Assembly: GCF_001425605.1 (NCBI RefSeq)
Contig: NZ_LMRG01000002.1
Location: 124,001-188,000 of the forward strand
Direction: 5' to 3'
DNA: 64,000 nt
From: Rhizobium sp. Leaf453
GTDB taxonomy: Bacteria > Pseudomonadota > Alphaproteobacteria > Rhizobiales > Rhizobiaceae
The translations under genes were made by a program, and so were the position numbers. The stretch's first letter is position 1, and every line of letters starts with the position of its first letter. Below are positions 1 to 10,650 of this stretch, in pieces. The notes below the pieces were generated by a model. That model searched no databases, was not told the DNA's origin, and worked only from the letters and a program-made list of their open reading frames with translations.

Positions 1-1584
1 GGATCGGTCAACTACGTCACCAAGACGCCGAAGAGCGAGCGTTTCGGCAAAGTCTACGGCACCGGCGGTTCGTTCTCGCACAAGGAAGTCGGCTTCGATT
101 TCGGCGACAATCTCACCGCAGACGACACGCTTTCCTATCGCCTGACCGGCAAGTTCCAGCGCGCCGACGCCGAGTATGACCATTCCCAGGACGACGAGAA
201 CTTCTTCCTAGGGGGTATTACCTGGCGCCCGACCGATGCGACGAGCCTGACCTTCGTCTACGATCATCTCGACAAGGACGGCGTTCCCGGCAGCGGCGGC
301 CATCCGCTCGGCACGGACTTCGACAGGGACGTGTTCTTCGGAGAGCCGGACTATTACTTCACCGACACGAACCGCAACACCTACAGTGTGATGTTCGATC
401 ATGATTTCGGCAATGGGCTGAGCTTCAGCTCCAATGCGCGCTACACCAATCTGAACAGCGGGTTCGGCAGCGCCTACATCGGCAGTACGTCGACGGACGG
501 CTCGAACATCGCCAGCCGCTATTTCTTCGGGAACGGCTCGTCTTCCGAACAGTTCGTGATCGATGCCAACCTGGTCTACGAAACGAACTTCAACGATGTC
601 GAGAGCCGCACGCTTCTCGGCGCGGATTACAACAACTACGAGTCCGACAGCGACAACTTCTATACGGGCGCACCGCCGATCAACTGGGAAAACCCGATTT
701 ATTCGGGCGGACCGGGCTCGATGTCGCCTTATGCCAGCACGAATAACGACCAGCAGACGAATGCGATCTATCTGCAGCAAGATCTGACATTCTTCGACAG
801 GCTGACGGTCAGCGCCGGCCTGCGCAACGACTGGCTCGATCTGAGCGAAACGAACCTGCTTGCCGGCACCACGCAGTCCGGGGACTATAGCGAGTTCACC
901 ACCCGCATCGGCGCAAGCTACAAGATCACCGAGGAACTGGCTCCCTATATCAGCTATGCGGAATCAGCCGCTCCGCCGGCATCGGGCGCCAAGCCGACGA
1001 CCGGCAAGCAGTATGAAATCGGGATCAAGTATCGTCCGGAAGCTTTCCCGGCACTGATCACAGCGTCGATCTACGACCTGACCAAGGGCAACATCACCGT
1101 GTTCGATTCGGTTACCTATATTCCCGAAACGGTCGACAAGGTCCGGCATCGCGGCTTCGAGCTCGAAGCCAAGGCGGAAGTGACGAACAACATCAACATC
1201 ATTGCCGCCTACAGCTATATCGACTCCAAGGTTGTCGAGCCCGGCGGCACCAACGACGGCAACCGCCTGATGCGCGTGCCCAAGCATTTCGCTTCGGTGT
1301 GGGGCACCTATACGCTGGAGGGTGAAGGTGCCCGTGGCGACATGACGTTTGGTGCCGGCGCTCGCTACACCGGTTCGTACTTCACCAATCTCGACAATTC
1401 CACGGAATCGGAAAGCGCTGTCGTGTTCGACGCCGCCTTTACCTACAAGATCCAGGAGAACACGACATTCCAGCTGAACGTCAACAATGTGTTCGACGAG
1501 AAGCATGTGGCGAGCCAGGACTTCGGGGCTGTCTATTACAACCCGGGCCGCGCCATCAAGGCGACGCTGCGCCAGACCTGGTAA
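1..1584 (+). CDS. TonB-dependent siderophore receptor, C-terminal part (5' end outside window)
   Basis: Open from the first base in frame 1 (GSVNYVTK...) to TAA at 1582-1584, giving 527 visible residues. The plug domain is mostly outside the window, and what is seen is the end of the plug and the 22-strand beta-barrel. The family is indicated by GSVNYVTKTP at the start, the typical GKQYEIGIKYRPE segment in the barrel and the C-terminal NNVFDEKH...YYNPGRAIKATLRQTW with a terminal aromatic residue for outer-membrane insertion. These receptors bring ferric siderophores across the outer membrane using TonB/ExbBD energy. It resembles ferrichrome/hydroxamate-type receptors, but the ligand cannot be assigned. 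It converges on an AraC-type gene that may regulate it. Confidence 0.92.
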   Translation, partial: GSVNYVTKTPKSERFGKVYGTGGSFSHKEVGFDFGDNLTADDTLSYRLTGKFQRADAEYDHSQDDENFFLGGITWRPTDATSLTFVYDHLDKDGVPGSGGHPLGTDFDRDVFFGEPDYYFTDTNRNTYSVMFDHDFGNGLSFSSNARYTNLNSGFGSAYIGSTSTDGSNIASRYFFGNGSSSEQFVIDANLVYETNFNDVESRTLLGADYNNYESDSDNFYTGAPPINWENPIYSGGPGSMSPYASTNNDQQTNAIYLQQDLTFFDRLTVSAGLRNDWLDLSETNLLAGTTQSGDYSEFTTRIGASYKITEELAPYISYAESAAPPASGAKPTTGKQYEIGIKYRPEAFPALITASIYDLTKGNITVFDSVTYIPETVDKVRHRGFELEAKAEVTNNINIIAAYSYIDSKVVEPGGTNDGNRLMRVPKHFASVWGTYTLEGEGARGDMTFGAGARYTGSYFTNLDNSTESESAVVFDAAFTYKIQENTTFQLNVNNVFDEKHVASQDFGAVYYNPGRAIKATLRQTW

Positions 1585-1594
1585 CGGAAATGAC

Positions 1595-1621
1595 GTTCCG
1601 TCCGATCCCTTCGGGCGGAAC
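1595..1621. terminator. Terminator-like hairpin between convergent genes
   Basis: An 11-bp inverted repeat, GTTCCGTCCGA / TCGGGCGGAAC, with one G-T wobble and a 5-base loop. It lies 10 bases after the receptor stop and 2 bases after the AraC stop. There is no clear T-tract on either strand, so a bidirectional terminator or mRNA 3'-end stabiliser is likely but not certain. Confidence 0.55.
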
Positions 1622-1623
1622 AT

Positions 1624-2523
1624 TCAAACCTGCCGAAGTTGCTGCAATCGCCGCCAGGCGGCGGGTGTCTCACCGACGATCTGGCGAAACACCTTGGTCA
1701 GATGCGCCTGATCGGAAAACCCAAGCTGGGCGGCAATGCTGGCAACCGAAAGGTCGCTTTCGCCGAGCAATTGCTTGGACAGTTCGACGCGCTTGGCAAG
1801 CTGCCATTGCAGCGGTGTCTTGCCTGTCGTTTGTTTGAAGACGCTCGCGAACCAGCTTTCCGACAATCCAACAGTAGCCGCCATGTCGGCAACAGACATT
1901 CGATAGTCGCCGAGCCCGTCGATATGCGAAAGCAGCTTGTTCATCTGCCCCTGCGTCAGCCTCCCGCCGGCCTTCTCTTCAGTTTCGGCCGGAATATCCA
2001 GCAGACCAGCAACGATGCTGCCGATCAGGCTTTCGGCATAGACGGCATGCCTGGCGGGCGACTTGATCTCCTCGGCCAGCAGCTTCGCCAGCACCTCGAT
2101 CGCAGCGACATCCTGAATCTCGACCGGACGATGAAGCGCTGTCTGCGCCGCCGAACTTCCGACGGACGGCATCAGGTATCGAAGCAGCCGGTCCTTGTGC
2201 AGGTGGAGATTAAGATGCGTGAACCGGTGTGTTTCCGTGCTGTTCGTCCACATCGGCACGCCGGCCGGGACATAGACGGCGCGGGACATCGGCCTCGCGC
2301 CGCGTGTCAAACTGTCGTCCCGGTTGGAGATACGCACGTTCGGAGACACGTCATTGAAAAAAAACATGATGCGCGGATCGTCGGCGAGATAATAGCCGCT
2401 GGCTCCACGCTGGCTTTCAGCCTCCCACAGAACGCTGACCAGTCCATCGAACTGGCGCCATTGGACCGGTGCCGTAACCTTGATGCCCTCGGTTCTCCAA
2501 GCCATCGAATGCCAGAAGCCCAT
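1624..2523 (-). CDS. AraC-family transcriptional regulator
   Basis: A 299-residue protein. The last ~100 residues hold the two helix-turn-helix motifs of the AraC/XylS DNA-binding domain (SVADMAATVGLSESWFASVF and SVASIAAQLGFSDQAHLTKVF, about 205-290). The N-terminal ~190 residues form a cupin-like sensor domain that I do not recognise further. The start ATG at 2523 gives a normal family length. Convergence with a siderophore receptor is a common arrangement for AraC activators that respond to the ferric siderophore, so regulation of that receptor is the best guess, by context only. A 4+4 palindrome lies ~90 bases upstream. Confidence 0.9.
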   Translation of the reverse strand: MGFWHSMAWRTEGIKVTAPVQWRQFDGLVSVLWEAESQRGASGYYLADDPRIMFFFNDVSPNVRISNRDDSLTRGARPMSRAVYVPAGVPMWTNSTETHRFTHLNLHLHKDRLLRYLMPSVGSSAAQTALHRPVEIQDVAAIEVLAKLLAEEIKSPARHAVYAESLIGSIVAGLLDIPAETEEKAGGRLTQGQMNKLLSHIDGLGDYRMSVADMAATVGLSESWFASVFKQTTGKTPLQWQLAKRVELSKQLLGESDLSVASIAAQLGFSDQAHLTKVFRQIVGETPAAWRRLQQLRQV

Positions 2524-2757
2524 GTCGATCTACCCAACCCGCAAGATGTCGCGAGAACCGTATCAACTGCCAGCCCGGATAATTCAATGGGCAGAAATTC
2601 CCGCATATAACTTGACTTTAATTGTCATATAATTTGGGAGATCACAAGGAAACACTTCAAGAGGCGGGGACGTGTTGCGAGATTGCGCATCGATAGTGAC
2701 AAAAATCCACTTGGTCTGTGCGGAAATGCAACTCAGACCACGTTTCTTGAATGACGA
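2524..2757. promoter_or_regulatory. Intergenic region upstream of the AraC gene, with a TGAC-N7-GTCA palindrome
   Basis: 234 bases between the 5' end of the AraC gene and the 3' end of the ABC ATPase gene. It contains an AT-rich stretch at 2605-2635 with the palindrome TGAC TTTAATT GTCA at 2613-2627. This could be an operator for autoregulation or an iron-responsive site. It is close to, but one base shorter than, the rhizobial RirA 'iron-responsive' spacing as I remember it (TGA-N10-TCA). No further gene was seen here. Confidence 0.35.
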
Positions 2758-4433
<1,676 letters not shown>

Positions 4434-4437
<4 letters not shown>

Positions 4438-5378
4438 GCGAAAACGATTCTCGGGAAGTAGAAGGAAACGACCCAGTTCGGCATGTCGACGATCTCGCTG
4501 ATCCGGAGATCACCGCAGACCGAGCAGAGCATATAGGCATCGACCGGGTTCATGCCGTGTTCGGCGGTCAAGAGATCGACCATGCGCATAACGGCCTCGC
4601 GGGCACCGGTCATCAGGTCGGGGCCGATGCCGGTCGTCACCTCATAGCCTGCGCCATCGAGATGGCGGGTCACGGGCTCGGTGGTGGTGAAGCGCGGCGT
4701 CTGGAGATTGGCGCCCTTGACGAGATCGAGCGTCAGCTCGACGTTCATCTGACTTTCGATGGCCGTGCCGCAAACTTCACCATCGCCCTGCGCTGCATGG
4801 GTATCACCGACGGAGAAAAGAGCGCCCTGCACCTCGATCGGCAGATAGAGCGTTACGCCTGCCGAGAGATCACGGATATCCATGTTTCCGCCGACTCGAC
4901 GGGGCGGAACGACGGAATGAAGCCCGGCTTCCGCCGGGGCGACACCGATCGTACCGGTAAAGGGTTTGAGCGGCACGCGGCCGCCGGGACCGAAGGCGGA
5001 TGGCGCCATCGAAGCCGTATCGTATGTCCAGACATGCAGAGCGGGATCCTTGAACTGGTCAGCCAGCAGGCCGAAGCCCGGAATATTCGCCGTCCAGCCA
5101 TAGCCGCAGGGATGAAACTTGCGGATCGTCACCTTCAGCGCGTCACCCAGCTCCGCGCCTTCGACATAGACCGGCCCGGAAACGGGATTGATCTTGCCGA
5201 AATCGAGATTGGCGAGCGTATCGAGCGTGGCATCGGGGCCAAGCTGGCCGCCGGACGAATCCAGGCATTCGAACAGGATCGTTTCACCCGGCTTTGCGGT
5301 CAGAGCGGGCGGGAAATCCCGGTTCCAGCCGAAATTGTGCTGAGCGCTGTGGATGGTGTATTTGCAAGCGACACACAT
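4434..5378 (-). CDS. Acetamidase/formamidase family amidohydrolase
   Basis: A 314-residue protein of the FmdA/AmdA family, which hydrolyses short aliphatic amides (formamide, acetamide) to the acid and ammonia in the cytoplasm. Recognised from PGETILFECLDSSGGQ, the central VGDTHAAQGDGEVCGTAIE block and the C-terminal VDAYMLCSVCGDLRISEIVD block, all hallmarks of the family. It lies inside an amide-type regulatory and transport operon (AmiC-like sensor, ANTAR regulator, Dpp-like importer), which supports an amide as substrate. The true amide is unknown, and an imported amide or small peptide derivative is plausible. The start ATG follows an 81-base gap containing a strong hairpin. Confidence 0.9.
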
Positions 5379-5419
5379 GGCGATGCCTCGACGTTTCTTG
5401 GTTGTTTCCTCAATACGGC

Positions 5420-5447
5420 GCCTTCCCCCGCATTGGCGGGAGAAGGC
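5420..5447 (-). other. Intercistronic hairpin downstream of the solute-binding protein gene
   Basis: A 12-bp stem (GCCTTCTCCCGC / GCGGGGGAAGGC on the minus strand, one G-U wobble) with a 4-base loop, 12 bases after the solute-binding protein stop. There is no T-tract. Such hairpins typically protect the upstream mRNA end so that the binding protein is made in excess over the downstream products. Confidence 0.6.
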
Positions 5448-5459
5448 CTGTGCTTCAGC

Positions 5460-7079
5460 TTACGGCTTTACGAAGATCGCGTCGTAATTGATGACGCGGG
5501 TCGGATCGATGTAGATGTTGTCCGGGCCGCCCATGCGCAGCGACTTGGCAACGACACGGCGCTCGTTGATGACCGGCACCCACGGCGCATCCGCCATGAT
5601 ATCGGTGAAGATCTTGCCCCAGACGGCCTGACGCTCCGCGACCTGAGCCGGATCGGACATGGCGTCAGCCGCCGTTGCCCGCTTGTCGAGGTCTTCGTTG
5701 CAGTACCACGACCAGTTCCAGCCGCCCTGTACCGCCCCGGCGCAACCGAGGATCGGGCCGTAGAAGTTGGACGGATCCGGGAAGTCGGCGATCCAGGCCA
5801 TGCCGCCCGACCAAATCATCGGTGCTTCGCCTTCCGTTCCGCCGGCTGCAATCACGTTGCCCTGCGCCAAAGCACGGATTTCAGCCTTGATGCCGATCGC
5901 GGCGAGATCCTGCTGGATTGCCTGGGCGATACGCGGCTGCGGATCGGTGTTGGTCGCGTAGAGAACCGTTTCGAAGCCATCTGCGTAGCCAGCTTCGGCA
6001 AGCAAAGCCTTCGCCTTTTCGACGTCATAGGCATAGCCGGTGAAGGCCTTGTCGTAACCCGGCATCAACGGCGGCAGCGGCTGGGTGGCGGCCGTGGCGC
6101 GGCCGTTCAGGATGCGGGTGATGCGCTCCTTGTTGATGGCCATGTTGACCGCCTGGCGCACTTTCACGTCGTCGAATGGTTTCACCTTGGTATTCAGGGT
6201 CACGTAGCCGGTGTGCAACTGTTCGCCATCGACGATCATTTGCGCGCCTTCCGGCGAGTTCTTGATCTCTAGGAACTTGGCCGGCGGAATGCCGTCGCCG
6301 GCAATATCGACTTCACCCTTCTGCAGGCGCAGCAGCGCAACAAGCGGCTCCTGGCCGACCTCGACCTTGAAGCTGTCGATATGCGGCATGTCCTTGACGA
6401 AATAGTCCTTGTTGCGCTCGAAAACGAGCTGCTGGCCGATCGTCCAGTCCTTGAGAATGAACGTGCCGGAACCGACCGGCTTCTTGCCGAAATCGCCGGC
6501 GGCCGCTTCCACCGCTTCCTTCGGCACGATGGAGGCGAAGTTGATCGCCAGCACGTGCAGGAAGGTGGCATCCGGGCGCGACAGCTTGAAGATGACGGTG
6601 CCGTCATCCGGCGTCTCGATACCCGAAAGCGTTTCGGACTTGCCGCCGGTCAGGTCGTCGAAGCCGGCGATGGCGCCGAAGAAGCCGGCGCCGGGGCCTT
6701 GCGTCTTTGGATTGACGGCACGCTCGATCGAATACTTGACATCGGAAGCGACGACTTCGCGGCCGTTCGAGAACTTGACGCCCTTGCGCAGCTTGAATTC
6801 GTAGCTCAGGCCATCCGGCGCGACGGTGAAGCTTTCCGCAAGCGAAGGAACGATGTTGGCCGTGCCCGGCTCGTAGTCGACAAGGCGCGAATACAGGCTC
6901 TTGATCATGGACCAGTTGACCCAGTCATAGCCGATGGCCGGATCGAGCGTGGTGATGTCGTCCTTGTAGGTCACGACGATATCGCCGCCTTGGGCAGGTG
7001 CATCCTGCGCGCTGGCTGCGAACGGCGTAAGCGCTAGAAACGCCGCTGCGGTGGTGCTGAGAAGCATGCGTCTGAACAT
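5460..7079 (-). CDS. ABC transporter substrate-binding protein, family 5 (dipeptide/amide type)
   Basis: A 539-residue periplasmic binding protein of the DppA/OppA family (SBP family 5). The N-terminal signal peptide has a hydrophobic core and cleaves around AASA-QDAP (about residue 24). The mature protein starts with the typical DIVVTYKDDITTLDPAIGYDW, and contains ESFTVAPDGLSYEFKLRKGVKFSNG and FKLSRPDATFLHVLAINFASIVPKEAV. It delivers ligand to the permease pair encoded upstream in the operon (7110-8878). The permease-before-binding-protein order is unusual for dpp operons, where the binding protein usually comes first. Ligand specificity cannot be read from the sequence; the amidase and AmiC-like neighbours suggest an amide-bearing compound. 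Confidence 0.93.
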   Translation of the reverse strand: MFRRMLLSTTAAAFLALTPFAASAQDAPAQGGDIVVTYKDDITTLDPAIGYDWVNWSMIKSLYSRLVDYEPGTANIVPSLAESFTVAPDGLSYEFKLRKGVKFSNGREVVASDVKYSIERAVNPKTQGPGAGFFGAIAGFDDLTGGKSETLSGIETPDDGTVIFKLSRPDATFLHVLAINFASIVPKEAVEAAAGDFGKKPVGSGTFILKDWTIGQQLVFERNKDYFVKDMPHIDSFKVEVGQEPLVALLRLQKGEVDIAGDGIPPAKFLEIKNSPEGAQMIVDGEQLHTGYVTLNTKVKPFDDVKVRQAVNMAINKERITRILNGRATAATQPLPPLMPGYDKAFTGYAYDVEKAKALLAEAGYADGFETVLYATNTDPQPRIAQAIQQDLAAIGIKAEIRALAQGNVIAAGGTEGEAPMIWSGGMAWIADFPDPSNFYGPILGCAGAVQGGWNWSWYCNEDLDKRATAADAMSDPAQVAERQAVWGKIFTDIMADAPWVPVINERRVVAKSLRMGGPDNIYIDPTRVINYDAIFVKP

Positions 7080-7109
7080 TTTGGTTCCCCTTTTTTTGAT
7101 CGCTGGGCT

Positions 7110-8030
7110 TCAGTTTGAACGGATGCGCGGGTCGATGACCGGCGCGAGGAAATCGGCGATGAGATTGCCGATAATGATGGCAAGCGCAGAGGTGAGCGTG
7201 ACACCCATGATGATCGGGATGTCCACCTGCTGGATCGCCTGCCAGGCGAGCTGACCGATACCCGGCCAGCCATAGACGGCCTCCACCACGACAACGCCGC
7301 CCATGAACTGGCCGATATCGATGCCGATCATGGCGATGATCGGCAGCACGGCGTTGGGCAGCACATGGCGCAGGATGATGCGGCGCTGGGAAAGCCCCTT
7401 GGCGCGGGCGGTGCGGACGTAATCCTGATTGAGCACATCGACAACCGCCGAGCGCACCATGCGCGCATACCAGCCAGCGCCGAGAATGCCGAGGGTGGCG
7501 GCCGGCAGCACGACATGGGAAAGCGTGCCGTAGCCGGACATCGGGAACCAGCCAAGCGTTGCTGCAAAAACATAGAGCAACAATAGGGCGACCACGAATT
7601 GCGGTGCAGACACGCCGACGAAAGCCGTGGTCATCACGGCGCGATCAATGAAACGTCCACGATTGAGCGCCGCCAATGTGCCGAGCGTCACGCCAATGAT
7701 GACTTCGATCAGGATGCCGGCGGCCATCAATGTCAGCGTTGCCGGCAGGCGGGCGAAGATGAGGGTGATGACCTCGGTCTTCTGTGCATAGGAGCGGCCA
7801 AGATCGCCCTGCACCAGGCCGCCGATATAGTGCATGAACTGGACGAGCAGCGGCTGATCGAGACCAAGTTCATGGCGGATATTGGCCACCGTCTGCGCCG
7901 TTGCGCTACGACCCGCCAGCATCCGTGCGGGATCGGCTGGCAGTGCATAGAGCAGAACGAAAGTGATGGCGGCGACGCCGAAGAGGATGAGCGCGGACTG
8001 GACGAGACGCTTGGCGAGGACGGATAGCAT
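7110..8030 (-). CDS. ABC transporter permease, DppB type
   Basis: A 306-residue integral membrane protein with about six hydrophobic segments. The N-terminal segment LVQSALILFGVAAITFVLLYALPADPARMLAGR is typical of DppB/OppB. The EAA loop that contacts the ATPase is visible as TARAKGLSQRRIILRHVLPNAVLPIIA (about 210-236). It forms the inner-membrane channel together with the DppC-type partner. Its start overlaps the partner's stop by one base (ATG at 8030), so the two are co-translated. The 30-base gap to the binding-protein gene contains that gene's Shine-Dalgarno sequence. Confidence 0.93.
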   Translation of the reverse strand: MLSVLAKRLVQSALILFGVAAITFVLLYALPADPARMLAGRSATAQTVANIRHELGLDQPLLVQFMHYIGGLVQGDLGRSYAQKTEVITLIFARLPATLTLMAAGILIEVIIGVTLGTLAALNRGRFIDRAVMTTAFVGVSAPQFVVALLLLYVFAATLGWFPMSGYGTLSHVVLPAATLGILGAGWYARMVRSAVVDVLNQDYVRTARAKGLSQRRIILRHVLPNAVLPIIAMIGIDIGQFMGGVVVVEAVYGWPGIGQLAWQAIQQVDIPIIMGVTLTSALAIIIGNLIADFLAPVIDPRIRSN

Positions 8031-8878
8031 CAGCCCCTCCCCCGCTGGGTCGGATCGAGAATGTCGCGCAGCGCGTCTCCTACGAGGTTGAAGGCGAGCG
8101 CGGTCAACAGGATCACGGCGCCGGGGAAGAAGACAAGCCAGGGGGCTGCCTGAAAATAGCTCTGGCTTTCGAAGATGATATTGCCCCAGGACGGATTGGG
8201 CGGCTGCACGCCGATACCGAGAAAGGAGAGGGTTGCTTCGAGAAGCACGGTCGTTGCAATGCCGAGCGTGCCCCAGACGATCGCCGTGGGAACGAGGTGC
8301 GGCAGGATATGCAGGAGCAGGATGCGGCCGTGACCTGCGCCAAGGGAGCGTTCGGCGAGAATGAAATCGCGCTCCACCAGTCCGCGTGTCTCGGTATAGA
8401 CAATGCGCGCGACCTGTACCCAGTTCACCAGCGCGATCACCATGGCGACGATCCAGAGGCTGGGCTTCAGAAGGGCCGCGAGCACAATGGCGAGCAACAG
8501 AGCCGGAAACGCCATCATCAGATCGGTGAAGCGCATCAGCAGATTGCCGGCCCAGCCGCGCATGTATCCGGCGGTGATGCCGACGAAAAGGCCGATGGCA
8601 ACGGCGATGCCATTGGCGACAAGGCCGATGATCAGCGAGGTCCGGGCGCCGAACAACATGCGGGAAAACAGATCGCGCCCCAGGGTATCGGTGCCGAGCA
8701 GGAATTGACTCCCGGGCGGCATCGGTGCGCCTTCGAGCGTCAGGCCGTCGAACATCTGCTCATCGGGATTGAACGGTGCGATCAGCGGGGCGGCGATCGC
8801 CATGAGGATAACGATAAGGACGACCGCAAGGCCAAAAAGCGCGGTCGGCTGGCGGCAGATTTCTTTGAGAACACGCAT
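8030..8878 (-). CDS. ABC transporter permease, DppC type
   Basis: A 282-residue membrane permease partner of the DppB-type protein. It shows the DppC N-terminal layout (APLIAPFNPDEQMFDG...FLLGTDTLGRDLFSRMLFGARTSLIIGL) and the C-terminal FNLVGDALRDILDPTQRGRG. The EAA loop is around ERDFILAERSLGAGHGRILLLHILPHLVP. I placed the start at ATG 8878 because it forms a TGATG junction with the ANTAR gene stop. A longer reading frame runs up to 8962, but its extra 28 residues would overlap the ANTAR coding region and have no permease character. Confidence 0.92.
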   Translation of the reverse strand: MRVLKEICRQPTALFGLAVVLIVILMAIAAPLIAPFNPDEQMFDGLTLEGAPMPPGSQFLLGTDTLGRDLFSRMLFGARTSLIIGLVANGIAVAIGLFVGITAGYMRGWAGNLLMRFTDLMMAFPALLLAIVLAALLKPSLWIVAMVIALVNWVQVARIVYTETRGLVERDFILAERSLGAGHGRILLLHILPHLVPTAIVWGTLGIATTVLLEATLSFLGIGVQPPNPSWGNIIFESQSYFQAAPWLVFFPGAVILLTALAFNLVGDALRDILDPTQRGRG

Positions 8879-9459
8879 CAGCCGGCATCCTTCAGGGCTT
8901 TTGATCCGCCCAGAAACAAAGCGGCGAGCTGCTCCATCGGCATGCGGCGTTCCATCGCGCATTCCCGAAGCAGCCGGTAGGCTTCCTCATCGTCGATCTG
9001 CCGCTCCGTCTTCAGCCGGTTGATGGCGGCAAAGACGACAGGTCGCAGGCGCAGGCGTTCTTCGAGTTTCGCCACACGGGCGTCAGCCTCCATGCGCTGC
9101 TGATGGGATGCGACAGCCAGCACGAGGGCCGGATAGATCGCCGAGGCGGAAACGGGTTTCGGAATGATGGCGGAGGCGCCGCAGCCGATGGCCCAGGCGA
9201 TGCGGCCGGGGGCTTCCGAGCCCAGAAGCGCAGCAACCGGACGCGCCGGTTTCCCTTCCGGCCAGGGCAGCAATTCATCCCAGCCACGATCGGCATCGAC
9301 GATGACCAAATCCGGCAGATCGATGGGAGACAGGGGCAGCCATTGCAACGCAGCGGAAACGCCGAGAAGCGCGAGCTGGCGGCGCAGCCTGTCGGTATTG
9401 CTATCCTCTTCCGCAAGGATCGTGGCTCGCCAGCCGGCAAAATTCGGGGTGTTGATCAT
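8878..9459 (-). CDS. ANTAR-domain antiterminator, AmiR-like
   Basis: A 193-residue protein. Residues ~8-115 look like a degenerate response-regulator receiver (LPDLVIVDADRGWDEL; the phosphorylation chemistry is not evident). They are followed by a helical segment and an ANTAR RNA-binding domain (~130-185: AAINRLKTERQIDDEEAYRLLRECAMERRMPMEQLA). In the Pseudomonas ami system, AmiR is held by the ligand-sensing AmiC and, when released, prevents termination in the mRNA leader. The same gene pair order (amiC-like then amiR-like, 4-base overlap) is present here, and an intrinsic terminator sits in the leader of this operon. Function by RNA antitermination is therefore well supported by context. Confidence 0.92.
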   Translation of the reverse strand: MINTPNFAGWRATILAEEDSNTDRLRRQLALLGVSAALQWLPLSPIDLPDLVIVDADRGWDELLPWPEGKPARPVAALLGSEAPGRIAWAIGCGASAIIPKPVSASAIYPALVLAVASHQQRMEADARVAKLEERLRLRPVVFAAINRLKTERQIDDEEAYRLLRECAMERRMPMEQLAALFLGGSKALKDAG

Positions 9460-10592
9460 GACACCACCCTGAGCGACGGCGCGGGGCGGGCGCGCTCCCC
9501 GGTCAGGTAGGGATCGGCAACGATGGCCGGCCGCGAGGCGATGACGTCGAAGCCGCCCTCGGCATTGATCCGGCCGAGATGGAACGGCAGCGCCGAATGG
9601 TTGGTCGCCGGGTCGATATCGAGATTACCGAGCACGGACGGCCAAGTGTGGGACGTGGCCTCGCGGCGGATCGCCATCGGATCATCGCTGCCGCAGGACT
9701 GGATGGCAGCGATGCAGAGCGTCACGGCCGCATAGGCGCTGGCGAAGATGCTGGAAATATGGGTAATTTCGGGTCGCCAAGCCTGCACGCGCTTCTTGAA
9801 TGCACGGTTTTCGACGGTGTCGAGGCTGTCGAAATAGGGAAGCGCGCAAAGCTGGCCGACGGCAACGCCCTTTTCGATATCGGAAAGCTCGCATTCCGTC
9901 AGGTCGCAGCTCGCGACCGGGCAGTTTTCCGGGAGGAAGGCTGGGTCTTGTTCGCCGAGACGACGCAGGGCTGCCAGGAACGCGTAACTCGATGGACCGA
10001 TCAGGTTGTTGAGAATGAAGCTCGGCCGCTTTTCGGCGATATCGGCAATGATGCGCTCGACGGCCGTCTCTTCCAGCGGCAGGTAACGTTCGCCCAGAAT
10101 CTGGCCGCCGGCCTTGGTGATCAGTTCGCGGGCAAGGCGGTTGGTTTCCCAGCCCCAGACATAGTTCGCGCCGAGCAGATAGGGCCGGTTGCCGTGGCGC
10201 GGAATGAGGTAATCGAGCAGCGGGATGAGATGCTGGTTCGGGCATCCGGCAATGTAGATGACATTCTCGTTCGCCTCGAAGCCTTCATAGGGGCACATGT
10301 ACCACAGAAGCCCGTCGTGCTTTTCGACCAGCGGAATGACTTCCTTGCGCGCCGAAGACGTGATCGTGCCGACGATATTGCGGCAGCCATGATCCTTGAT
10401 CAGGCTGCGCGCACCTTCCAGATAGGCGGAGAGATCGGCATGGGCATCGACGAAGACCAGCTCGACGCCCTCACCGCCGGCAGCCTGCCAGTCGTGAAGC
10501 GCGCATTCCGCACCGGCCCAGCCGTCCCGTCCCAAAGCGCCATACGGCCCGGTGGTCGAGTAGAGAATGCCTATCTTAGCCGTGTCCCGCAT
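9456..10592 (-). CDS. AmiC-like ligand-sensing protein (periplasmic-binding-protein fold, no signal peptide)
   Basis: A 378-residue protein of the AmiC/FmdD/UrtA branch (receptor family ligand-binding region). It starts MRDTAKIGILYSTTGPYGALGRDGWAGAE and contains CRNIVGTITSSARKEVIPLVEK and GANYVWGWETNRLARELI. The start at 10592 removes a 26-residue non-conserved extension (TTG at 10670) and gives the family's normal beginning directly at the first beta strand. There is no signal peptide, as in AmiC, so it is a cytoplasmic sensor rather than a transport protein. It is the first gene of the operon. By analogy it sequesters the ANTAR protein until an amide is bound; the ligand is unknown. Confidence 0.88.
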   Translation of the reverse strand: MRDTAKIGILYSTTGPYGALGRDGWAGAECALHDWQAAGGEGVELVFVDAHADLSAYLEGARSLIKDHGCRNIVGTITSSARKEVIPLVEKHDGLLWYMCPYEGFEANENVIYIAGCPNQHLIPLLDYLIPRHGNRPYLLGANYVWGWETNRLARELITKAGGQILGERYLPLEETAVERIIADIAEKRPSFILNNLIGPSSYAFLAALRRLGEQDPAFLPENCPVASCDLTECELSDIEKGVAVGQLCALPYFDSLDTVENRAFKKRVQAWRPEITHISSIFASAYAAVTLCIAAIQSCGSDDPMAIRREATSHTWPSVLGNLDIDPATNHSALPFHLGRINAEGGFDVIASRPAIVADPYLTGERARPAPSLRVVS

Positions 10593-10607
10593 CGGTTTTC
10601 CAAACAC

Positions 10608-10650
10608 AAAAAACCCACAACGCGGGTCCCGGAAACCGGGGCGTTGTGGG
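10608..10650 (-). terminator. Leader intrinsic terminator (attenuator) before the AmiC-like gene
   Basis: On the minus strand a perfect 10-bp outer stem, CCCACAACGC / GCGTTGTGGG (10650-10641 with 10623-10614), encloses an inner perfect CCGGT-type stem (CCCGG/CCGGG). It is followed at once by TTTTTT (10613-10608). The run of U lies 15 bases before the ATG at 10592, so transcripts starting upstream must read through it to express the operon. This is a textbook intrinsic terminator in a leader and the expected target of the ANTAR protein encoded two genes in. Confidence 0.88.

Noticed and set aside
2612-2630. TTGACT and TATAAT as a plus-strand promoter
   Set aside because: They are only about 10 bases apart, too close for a sigma70 promoter, and there is no plus-strand gene downstream.
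8879-8962. Longer N-terminus for the DppC-type permease
   Set aside because: It would overlap the ANTAR gene by over 80 bases, and the extra residues are not permease-like; ATG 8878 makes a TGATG junction.
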